8,543 bases of DNA from JBFLXN01 sp040755715 [NCBI: Candidatus Edwardsbacteria bacterium] (GTDB lineage Bacteria; Edwardsbacteria; AC1; JBFLXN01). Made by a program: the position numbers and the translations under genes. Location: positions 1 to 8,543 of the forward strand of contig JBFLXN010000119.1 of NCBI GenBank assembly GCA_040755715.1. Reading direction: 5' to 3'. The notes below the pieces were generated by a model, which made no database searches, was not told the DNA's origin, and saw nothing but the letters and a program-made list of their open reading frames with translations. Each line of letters opens with the position of its first letter. The first letter of the stretch is position 1. Shown here piece after piece: positions 1-5,025 of the stretch.

Positions 1-78
1 TCGGGCGTCCCGATTTATCGGGACGGGCGAGCCTACACTACCACCCAAATTGTCAAATATTTATGAGACAATACACTA
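1..78. mobile_element. Right end of an IS630-type/MITE element (partial)
   Basis: Read on the minus strand from position 78, this end begins TAGTGTATTGTCTC followed by ATAAATA. It matches the terminal inverted repeat of the intact 207-bp element at 4321-4527 without gaps at about 15 of 21 positions, including TAGTG, TGT and ATAAAT. A small stem (ATTGTC 49-54 with GACAAT 67-72) sits where the intact element also has an end hairpin. The internal palindrome at 6-25 shares its core with one in that element. No coding sequence is visible. The other end lies outside the window, so this could be a MITE or the tail of a full IS. Confidence 0.45.
6..25. repeat. Palindromic repeat, GTCCCGAT core
   Basis: CGTCCCGAT (6-14) and ATCGGGACG (17-25) form a perfect 9-bp inverted repeat around TT. 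The core GTCCCGAT/ATCGGGAC recurs in the palindrome at 4439-4463, so it looks like a dispersed palindromic unit carried inside mobile elements. Confidence 0.75.
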
Positions 79-126
79 GGAGCCTAAAAGTCTAAGAGTT
101 CAGATTGCGTGTCATTTAATGTAGCG

Positions 127-142
127 GTGCAATTTGTTGCAC
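127..142. repeat. Short hairpin
   Basis: GTGCAA (127-132) and TTGCAC (137-142) pair perfectly around a TTTG loop, just before the terminator at 149. It may be the 3' part of an upstream transcript or a separate small palindromic unit. No function can be read from it. Confidence 0.5.
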
Positions 143-148
143 GAAAGT

Positions 149-190
149 AAAGAGAGCGTTCCAGTTTTCAAAAAGGAATGCTCTTTTTTC
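149..190 (+). terminator. Rho-independent terminator
   Basis: A 14-bp stem (149-162 with 175-188, two G-U pairs) encloses a 12-nt loop, and the 3' arm runs into six T residues (184-189). This is a classic intrinsic terminator for a plus-strand transcript whose gene lies upstream of the window, and it insulates the promoter that follows. Confidence 0.8.
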
Positions 191-220
191 TTGCTTTCGT
201 TTATCTATTTTTGCTACAAT
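191..220 (+). promoter_or_regulatory. Sigma70 promoter for the operon
   Basis: TTGCTT (191-196) and TACAAT (215-220) are separated by 18 bp, and a TG one base before the -10 makes it an extended -10. It lies directly after a terminator and upstream of the first operon gene, with predicted transcription start near 227. This leaves a leader of about 160 nt before the ATG at 388. Confidence 0.6.
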
Positions 221-226
221 AGTTCT

Positions 227-387
227 TGGTGAAAAACTTAACCACAGTCTCACCTTCCCGACCGTATGCTTTGCATTCTTGCACAATGAACAGGTCGGTG
301 GGTGGGCGAGCAGGCAAACTACTTCTACCAGTATCGGAATTATTGAGATTCTGATGCTTAAATACAGCAGACACGGGAAAGGTCGGT
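227..387 (+). promoter_or_regulatory. Structured 5' leader, possible RNA switch
   Basis: This stretch has no gene but contains ordered pairing potential. One 11-bp hairpin pairs 330-340 with 348-358 around a 7-nt loop (two G-U pairs). CCGACC (258-263) can pair with GGTCGG at 293-298. The same GGTCGG is repeated at 381-386, overlapping the ribosome-binding region just before the ATG at 388, so the CCGACC strand has two competing partners. That layout is what a translational on/off switch would have, but each pairing is only 6 bp and I recognise no known riboswitch class. A role is inferred, not shown. Confidence 0.35.
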
Positions 388-672
388 ATGAAATTTTTAA
401 CAGAATTTAAAAAATATCTTGATGAAAAAGATAGAGTAAAAGTTTGGCCTTCTAAGAGGAAAATTAAATTACTTGTTTTAGAATATTTGGCCTCAAAATT
501 TGAGGAGGGCCTCTATTATTCAGAAAAAGAAGTTAACATCATATTGAATGAATTTCATACTTTTAGTGACCCTTGTCTTTTAAGAAGAGAATTATATGCG
601 TATGGATTTTTGGCTAGGACAAAAGACACTTCAAAATATTGGAAAATTGTATCCAATCTTAATTTCGGATGA
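388..672 (+). CDS. DUF2087 family protein
   Basis: This 94-residue protein matches the DUF2087 pattern: a basic N-terminal stretch with a WPSKRKIKLLVL segment (20-31), then YSEKEVN (44-50), LLRREL (64-69), and a C-terminal Tyr-Trp pair (84-85) after a charged turn. In other bacteria the domain occurs alone or fused to ArsR-type HTH regulators, and its fold resembles a small winged helix, so a regulatory or nucleic-acid-binding role is plausible but unproven. The ATG is preceded by GGGAAAGG at about five bases spacing. The gene is first in the operon behind a promoter and a structured leader. Its TGA overlaps the ATG of the next gene (ATGA at 669-672), so the two are probably translationally coupled. 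The family call is fairly firm; the function is unknown. Confidence 0.8.
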   Translation: MKFLTEFKKYLDEKDRVKVWPSKRKIKLLVLEYLASKFEEGLYYSEKEVNIILNEFHTFSDPCLLRRELYAYGFLARTKDTSKYWKIVSNLNFG

Positions 673-1457
673 ATAAAAAAATCTGGCGGCTTGTTCTAAC
701 TGGAGAAAATGATGCCTTTTTCAATATGGCGGTTGATGAAGTCTTGATGGAAAGTGTGCGTCAAGGAACTTCGCTTCCAACCTTGCGCTTCTATGGCTGG
801 CAACCACCAGCAATTTCTTTGGGCTATCATCAGAAAATAAAAGAAGTAGTAGATTTGGAAAAATGCAGAAAAGCAGGTATTGAGGTGGTTCGTAGACCTA
901 CTGGTGGACGAGCCGTCTATCACGAGAAAGAACTAACCTATAGTATAGTGGCAACGACAGATTCAGCCTTGTTCAGTAAATCAATCCTTAAAAGTTATCT
1001 CGTAATTGCCGGAGCATTTGTGGAAGGGTTAAAGCATTTGGGGGTTAAAGCGGAAATCCAGAGACGCCCGGTAGAGACACGCCACGGCGTGTCTCTACTT
1101 TGTTTCTCTACGCCATCTTTCTATGAAGTGATGGTTGCAGGTAAGAAAATTCTTGGCAGTGCTCAAAGGAGAATCAATGGCGTTCTGCTTCAACAAGGCT
1201 CACTCCTTTTGGCCGGAGAACAAAAAAATAGTATTCCTTTCCTTGGAAGTAATCTCTCACTGACGGAAATTGAAGAAAAGACTGCTACCGTGGAAAGACT
1301 ATTGCAAAGAAAAGTTTCGTTTGATGAAGTAAAGGATGCGCTAGTAGAAGGTTTTAGTGAAAAATTGTCAGTGGAATTTGTTGTTCAAGATTTGACTAAA
1401 TTAGAAAAAGAAAGAGTTGATTTTCTTAAGTGGAGGATAAAAAATGAGAATATTTAA
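669..1457 (+). CDS. Lipoate-protein ligase/octanoyltransferase family (LplA/LipM)
   Basis: A 262-residue cytosolic enzyme of the biotin/lipoate ligase fold. Visible motifs are the substrate-binding RRPTGGRAVYH (75-85), Cys145-Phe146, the acyl-adenylate/acyl-binding Lys160 in GKKILGSAQRR (158-168), and the QQGSLLL strand (175-181). LplA-type enzymes activate and attach lipoate to E2 and GcvH subunits. LipM-type enzymes transfer octanoate through a cysteine at about the position of Cys145, so octanoyl transfer or amidotransfer is as likely as ligation. The length fits the LipM class. There is no strong Shine-Dalgarno, and translation is probably coupled to the preceding gene through the ATGA overlap. 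Oddly, residues 135-144 are encoded by a perfect 28-bp palindrome at 1071-1098. The end overlaps the radical SAM gene by 14 bp. Family confident; exact reaction open. Confidence 0.88.
   Translation: MNKKIWRLVLTGENDAFFNMAVDEVLMESVRQGTSLPTLRFYGWQPPAISLGYHQKIKEVVDLEKCRKAGIEVVRRPTGGRAVYHEKELTYSIVATTDSALFSKSILKSYLVIAGAFVEGLKHLGVKAEIQRRPVETRHGVSLLCFSTPSFYEVMVAGKKILGSAQRRINGVLLQQGSLLLAGEQKNSIPFLGSNLSLTEIEEKTATVERLLQRKVSFDEVKDALVEGFSEKLSVEFVVQDLTKLEKERVDFLKWRIKNENI
1071..1098. repeat. 28-bp perfect palindrome inserted in-frame in coding sequence
   Basis: GTAGAGACACGCC (1071-1083) and GGCGTGTCTCTAC (1086-1098) form a perfect 13-bp inverted repeat around AC. It begins exactly on a codon boundary and encodes V-E-T-R-H-G-V-S-L plus the first base of the next codon. 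No T-tract follows, so it is not a terminator. Very similar GTAGAGAC...GTCTCTAC palindromes are, from memory, dispersed intergenic repeats in cyanobacteria and other phyla, so this appears to be such a repeat caught inside a gene. Confidence 0.85.
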
Positions 1458-2796
1458 AAAATTATTTGCCCGACATAGGCCACTGGGAAAAGGCTTCTAT
1501 CACTACCGTGGGGGGGGACAATTTCAAGGTTTTCGGATGCACCTGCGAATTGAAGATGATGGGCGAGGGATTTTAGTTATTAATGCCTCTAAGGTTTTGC
1601 ACCTGAATCAGACGGCGGCTGAAATCACCAAATATATTATTGAAGAGAAACCAATAGATTTAATGATTAAAGAAATGCGGCGACGCTATAGGGTAAACCC
1701 GGAAATTCTTCAAAGGGATTATCAGAGTTTGAAAGAGAAAATCTTCACTTTAGCCGAATCAAGCGATGTTTGCCCCATTACTTTTTTAGACATTGAACGG
1801 ATAGAGCCTTTTGAAACGCCGGTTTCCGCACCATATCGGATGGATTTGGCTTTGACTTATGCTTGTGATAATACTTGTGGACATTGCTATCTAAGTAGAA
1901 CAAGAGAAATGAAAGAACTCTCTACCGAAGAATGGAAGAGAGTAATGGAAAAACTCTGGGAGATTGGCATTCCCCATATCTGCTTTACCGGTGGTGAAGC
2001 CACCCTGCGAACGGATTTGATTGATTTGATTACTTATGCGGAGGAGATTGGACTGGTCACCGGCTTATTGACCAACGGTCGCAAGATGTCAAATAAGGAA
2101 TTGGTGCAAAGAATGGTGGAAGCAGGAATTGACCACTTCCAGATTACTCTGGAAGCACACGATGAGGCAACCCACAATAAAATGGTGGGAATGAAAGGAG
2201 CTTGGAAAGAAACGGTAGAAGGCATTAAGAACGCAGTGGAAACGCCAGTCTATACCATTACCAATACTACCATCACTAAACTGAATTCTGAAGAACTGGA
2301 GAAGACGATAGATTTCATTCACTCACTGGGAATAGGCACTTTTGCCGCCAACGGTTTAATCTATTCTGGAAAGGCACCTTCTTCGGGGATTGGCTTTAGA
2401 GAACAAGAACTGGCGCCAATTTTGGGCCAGATAAGTGAGGCGGCGAGAAGAAACAATATGCGTTTTATCTGGTATACCCCTACGCAATATTGTAATTTGA
2501 ATCCGGTGAACTTGCATTTAGGTCCTAAAACCTGCACCGCCGCCAAATATAATATGTGCCTTGAACCAGATGGAACAGTTATTCCCTGTCAAAGTTATTA
2601 TGAACCACTGGGCAACATACTGACTGATTCCTGGGAGAAAATCTGGAATTCAGCGGTAGGAAAAGCTTTACGAGAGCGTAAACTTGTGATGGAAAAATGT
2701 AAGACCTGCGAAGAACTTTCTCTCTGTGGCGGTGGATGTCCCATTTATAATAGACAGGAAGAAATTCTTTGTGTGGAAAGCAAGTCAAATGCTTGA
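1444..2796 (+). CDS. Radical SAM/SPASM protein with N-terminal PqqD-like (RRE) domain
   Basis: A 450-residue fusion. Residues about 30-105 resemble a PqqD-like RiPP recognition element, with VLHLNQTAAEI (51-61) and a C-terminal helix beginning near the YRVNPEILQRDY segment (82-93). The radical SAM core carries the 4Fe-4S motif C141-x3-C145-x2-C148 and GGEA (183-186). The C-terminal SPASM domain is complete in outline: C364, G377-x4-C382, C419-x2-C422-x5-C428-x3-C432 and C443, so two auxiliary clusters are expected. Such proteins modify ribosomal peptides or proteins, and the RRE normally binds a leader peptide. No precursor-like short peptide is seen nearby. GGAGG (1432-1436) lies seven bases before the ATG. 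A G8 tract at 1510-1517 lies near the start. Heme-related (NirJ/AhbD-like) functions are an alternative. Confidence 0.88.
   Translation: MRIFKKLFARHRPLGKGFYHYRGGGQFQGFRMHLRIEDDGRGILVINASKVLHLNQTAAEITKYIIEEKPIDLMIKEMRRRYRVNPEILQRDYQSLKEKIFTLAESSDVCPITFLDIERIEPFETPVSAPYRMDLALTYACDNTCGHCYLSRTREMKELSTEEWKRVMEKLWEIGIPHICFTGGEATLRTDLIDLITYAEEIGLVTGLLTNGRKMSNKELVQRMVEAGIDHFQITLEAHDEATHNKMVGMKGAWKETVEGIKNAVETPVYTITNTTITKLNSEELEKTIDFIHSLGIGTFAANGLIYSGKAPSSGIGFREQELAPILGQISEAARRNNMRFIWYTPTQYCNLNPVNLHLGPKTCTAAKYNMCLEPDGTVIPCQSYYEPLGNILTDSWEKIWNSAVGKALRERKLVMEKCKTCEELSLCGGGCPIYNRQEEILCVESKSNA
1510..1517. repeat. G8 homopolymer tract in the radical SAM gene
   Basis: Eight consecutive G residues encode most of Gly23-Gly25, about 66 bp after the start codon. 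Tracts of this length can slip in replication, and a one-base change would truncate the enzyme early. Confidence 0.9.
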
Positions 2797-3934
2797 GGTT
2801 AAATCAATATCTGTTGACAAAATCATCCATATTTACCAAAATCGTGGGAAGGTCTGGGAGATTGTCGCCAGTTATGAAAAAGCAGAAGGTGATTTCCTCC
2901 ACGCCTTAAAATGGGCCCAGAAAGGCAAGCATGAGAATCAAGAAATCTCGTTGTATCACGATTTAGCTCATCTCTACTATTTGACCGCTGACTTTGCTCA
3001 AGCATACGAAAGAATAGATAAAGGATTAGATTTGGCTAGAAGAACTCAAGAGCGATTGCTTGAGGCAAAACTACTGCAAGTGCAAGGCAATGTCTTTACT
3101 CTAGAAGGAAAATATGATGAAGCCCTACAAGTATTAGAAAAGGTAAGAGAAACTGCTACAGCTTTTAATGACCGACTTACTTTAGCAAGCAGTCTTCATA
3201 ATTTAGCCAATGTCTATTTTATGGAAGGTGCCTACTTACAGGCTGTGTCTCTTTATAAAGAAGCCCTTGCTCTATTTGAAGTGTTTGGAGACCGCTATCG
3301 CTCCGGCATGGCGCTTTGTGCTTTAGGGAAAGTTCAGACCTATCTACAAGACTATAAGTCTGCACTTGATTGTTTTCAGAAGGCGTTAGAAGTCCATAAG
3401 GCCATAGGATTCTCCAAGGGGGTGAGCAGAATACTCTTTAATCTCGGGAATTATTACGAAGAAAGAAGCGAATACGAGGAGGCAGAGAAGTTATATAATG
3501 AGGTATTAAGTATTCAAAAGGAAATTGGTGATAGGGCCGGGATTGTTTTTACCTTAGGGAATATGGGAATATTGTATTATAAAACCAAAAGTTATTCCCA
3601 AGCTATCTCTGTATTAAGCAAAGTTTTGGAGATGAGCAGGGAATTGAAGTTGAGGGATGCAGAATTACAGGCTATGTCTTTTTTGGGTTTGGCAAAGGGC
3701 GAATCAGGATTGAAAGAAGAAGGTATTTCTGAATTGAAAGCGGCCATTGCTCTGGCTGGGAAATACGACTTCCAATACCACATTGCCCAGGGAAGAATGT
3801 ATCTGGCTGAAATCTATTTAACAGAGCAGAAAACTGAAGAGGCGAAATCACTTTTGACAGAAGCGAAAGAAGTGGCTGAGAAATTCAACTTTACAGATTT
3901 GTTAAATGAAATTAAAGAAATGGAACATTTATGA
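2789..3934 (+). CDS. TPR repeat protein (40-residue period)
   Basis: A 381-residue protein made almost wholly of tetratricopeptide repeats. The small-residue pair that marks helix A (LA, QG, LG or MG) falls at residues 60, 100, 140, 180, 220, 260, 300 and 340, an exact 40-residue period. A degenerate ninth unit is visible around residues 15-47. This longer period is typical of the LGN/kinesin light chain/MalT type rather than the usual 34-residue TPR. No signal peptide or membrane segment is visible, so it is probably a cytosolic scaffold. I chose ATG 2789 over an in-frame GTG at 2726: it is preceded by GGAAAG at good spacing and overlaps the upstream stop by only 8 bp instead of 71. Its TGA overlaps the next ATG (ATGA, 3931-3934). 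The partner is unknown; co-translation hints at the radical SAM or ligase gene products. Confidence 0.85.
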   Translation: MLEVKSISVDKIIHIYQNRGKVWEIVASYEKAEGDFLHALKWAQKGKHENQEISLYHDLAHLYYLTADFAQAYERIDKGLDLARRTQERLLEAKLLQVQGNVFTLEGKYDEALQVLEKVRETATAFNDRLTLASSLHNLANVYFMEGAYLQAVSLYKEALALFEVFGDRYRSGMALCALGKVQTYLQDYKSALDCFQKALEVHKAIGFSKGVSRILFNLGNYYEERSEYEEAEKLYNEVLSIQKEIGDRAGIVFTLGNMGILYYKTKSYSQAISVLSKVLEMSRELKLRDAELQAMSFLGLAKGESGLKEEGISELKAAIALAGKYDFQYHIAQGRMYLAEIYLTEQKTEEAKSLLTEAKEVAEKFNFTDLLNEIKEMEHL

Positions 3935-4318
3935 AATACCTAAGAATAACCATTTGCTTTGTGCTCATCCTTTTTCTTTATGGTGTTTCTGAGTGGCAAA
4001 CCACAGCCTCTTCCGATTCTTTGAAATCCGATTCCCTTAAAGTAATTCATTCTATTGTCTGTCCTAAATGTGGGACTGAGAATCTCGCAAAGGCTCATTT
4101 CTGTATGCACTGCGGGGAAAGATTACAGGAAGGTAAACTAAAAGAGGGAGCAGAGGGCGACCCCAATAGAACCCGGGTCTTCATTATGCCCACCGGTGAA
4201 ACTTTGAGAAAAGAGCGTGGCTATTTTGGCTCTTATGAGATTTTATACACCGAATTGGCTTACGGCCTAGCTCCTAATTTTATGCTAAGCGGCGGAATGA
4301 CCTTAATCCCAGGCGGAC

Positions 4319-4339
4319 TAGTGCTGTGTGACATAAATT
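4319..4339 (+). repeat. Left terminal inverted repeat of the MITE
   Basis: Reads TAGTGCTGTGTGAC then ATAAATT, including the target TA. Bases 4320-4332 also pair perfectly with 4358-4370 (13 bp), so this end is a hairpin by itself. Confidence 0.88.
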
Positions 4340-4375
4340 CCGTAACTTTTTTCGGGAGTCACACAGCACTTTCAC

Positions 4376-4391
4376 AGGGGCTATCGCCCCT
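4376..4391. repeat. Internal hairpin of the MITE (AGGGGC/GCCCCT)
   Basis: AGGGGC (4376-4381) and GCCCCT (4386-4391) pair around TATC. Two further flanking pairs, past one mismatch, extend the stem. It is the first of three internal palindromes, each with an unrelated sequence. Confidence 0.75.
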
Positions 4392-4396
4392 ATGAC

Positions 4397-4429
4397 ATTC
4401 CGAAACTTGCCACTGGCAACTTTCGGAAT
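4397..4429. repeat. Internal hairpin of the MITE (two-part stem)
   Basis: ATTCCGAAA (4397-4405) pairs with TTTCGGAAT (4421-4429). After one C-C mismatch, TTGCC (4407-4411) pairs with GGCAA (4415-4419) around an ACT loop, giving 14 paired positions in a 33-base unit. Confidence 0.85.
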
Positions 4430-4438
4430 TGTAACCCC

Positions 4439-4463
4439 TTAGTCCCGATTGAATCGGGACTAA
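4439..4463. repeat. Internal hairpin of the MITE (GTCCCGAT core)
   Basis: TTAGTCCCGATT (4439-4450) and AATCGGGACTAA (4452-4463) are perfect 12-bp arms around a single G. The core is shared with the palindrome at 6-25 near the other element end. Confidence 0.88.
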
Positions 4464-4508
4464 GACCCCCCGCAGTGGTCTGTATCTTCGGGCCAACTTA
4501 ATAGCGTT

Positions 4509-4529
4509 AATTTATGTTACAGACCACTA
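4509..4529 (-). repeat. Right terminal inverted repeat of the MITE
   Basis: On the minus strand it reads TAGTGGTCTGTAAC then ATAAATT. Bases 4518-4528 pair perfectly with 4474-4484 (11 bp), making this end a hairpin too. It differs from the left end at positions 6, 8 and 12, and each difference is matched in its own paired arm. Confidence 0.88.
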
Positions 4530-5024
4530 GATATACAGATTTATCATGCAGGGATGAAATGGGGATTAATTCAGAAATCCCCAACATTTCTTGCTGTCGG
4601 ATTTCACTCATTTTTTCACCCATATTCAGAATATAGTATCGGACTGCCCTACGGAGCAATTAGTTTTGGGCAAGACAATAGACTAAACCTTTTTGCCGGC
4701 AAATTCATTCCTCTTGATGAAAAACACGAATCCAGCCCTCTTTTGTTGGCGGCTAGTCTTCAAGCGAGAGCGGGTCCACACACTCGTGTTATGTGCGAAC
4801 TCTGGCATTGGCAGGTAACAGAAAGAGAACATCATTATGATTATCAGACCTATTCGTCATATTATACAGAAAAAAAGAGGTCTGTGATACCAATGATTGT
4901 AGGAGTGAGATTCTTTGGAAAGCAATTGGCGGCTGAACTCGGACTAATGTATTCTCTAACTGGAGAATGGGAAGGTCCTATTGGATTTCCACTAGTAAAT
5001 TTTGTCTATAATTTCGGTGATTGA
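4530..5024 (+). pseudogene. Secreted zinc-ribbon/beta-barrel protein, C-terminal part
   Basis: This is the continuation of the gene that starts at 3931. Joined after excision of the insertion, it supplies codons 131-294. The segment is rich in alternating aromatic and polar strands (GLIQKSPTFLAVGFHSFFH; YSIGLPYGAISFG; IPMIVGVRFFGKQLAAELGLM) and ends in FVYNFGD, as expected for an outer-membrane or surface barrel. An ATG at 4554 with no good ribosome site could give a 156-residue product, but it would lack the signal peptide and first strands and is unlikely to reach the envelope. The stop codon lies one base before the methyltransferase ATG, so the insertion may also have a polar effect on the genes downstream. 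Confidence 0.78.
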
Positions 5025-5025
5025 A

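Larger units (their letters stand above)
3931..4395 (+). pseudogene. Secreted zinc-ribbon/beta-barrel protein, N-terminal part, interrupted
   Basis: The first 130 codons are genuine: an N-terminal signal peptide or anchor (about 1-28, hydrophobic core ICFVLILFLYGV), a Ser/Lys-rich linker, a zinc ribbon with C44-x2-C47 and C58-x2-C61, then PNRTRVFIMPTGETL (78-92) and the first predicted strands of a barrel-like domain ending at GGMTLIPGGL. From codon 131 the frame runs into the inserted element at 4319-4529 and stops at 4395 after 24 foreign residues. The gene begins in an ATGA overlap with the TPR gene, so it is the operon's fifth member. The rest continues at 4530. Proteins with this zinc-ribbon plus strand-rich layout are, as I recall, common in uncultured WOR-3-like bacteria; their function is unknown. 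Confidence 0.8.
4319..4529. mobile_element. MITE-like element with hairpin ends (207 bp between duplicated TA)
   Basis: Terminal inverted repeats 4319-4339 and 4509-4529 (reverse complement) match at 18 of 21 positions. Target TA is duplicated, and the surrounding CTAG is present at 4318-4321 and 4527-4530. Removing 209 bp joins codon cta (4318) to gat (4530) and restores an uninterrupted gene, reading GGL then DIQIYHAGMKWGLIQ. The element encodes no protein but is almost entirely foldable: end hairpins 4320-4370 and 4474-4528, and internal hairpins 4376-4391, 4397-4429 and 4439-4463. TA duplication and end sequence shared with the IS630-like gene at the right edge suggest mobilisation by an IS630-family transposase; an IS5-type element with a CTAG target is the alternative. 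Confidence 0.88.

Noticed and set aside
1-387. A tRNA, CRISPR array or known riboswitch in the first 387 bases
   Set aside because: No cloverleaf, no regularly spaced repeats with spacers, and no recognised aptamer core was seen; only the element end, terminator, promoter and leader stems are supported.
1071-1098. The ligase palindrome as an intragenic terminator
   Set aside because: No T-run follows on either strand, and the reading frame continues into conserved motifs.
2726-2788. GTG start for the TPR gene at 2726
   Set aside because: It overlaps the SPASM-encoding end of the radical SAM gene by 71 bp and has no good ribosome site; ATG 2789 has GGAAAG upstream and an 8-bp overlap.
696-3783. 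Minus-strand open frames opposite the operon genes
   Set aside because: They lie antisense to well-supported coding sequences and their translations show no recognisable domains, so they are shadows.
4396-4553. Frameshift or sequencing error as the cause of the split zinc-ribbon/barrel gene
   Set aside because: The interruption is a discrete 209-bp block with inverted repeats and duplicated target bases, and its removal restores the frame exactly.
5002-5025. TTG start for the methyltransferase at 5002
   Set aside because: It would overlap the upstream gene; ATG 5026 follows that stop by one base and has GGTGA at suitable spacing.
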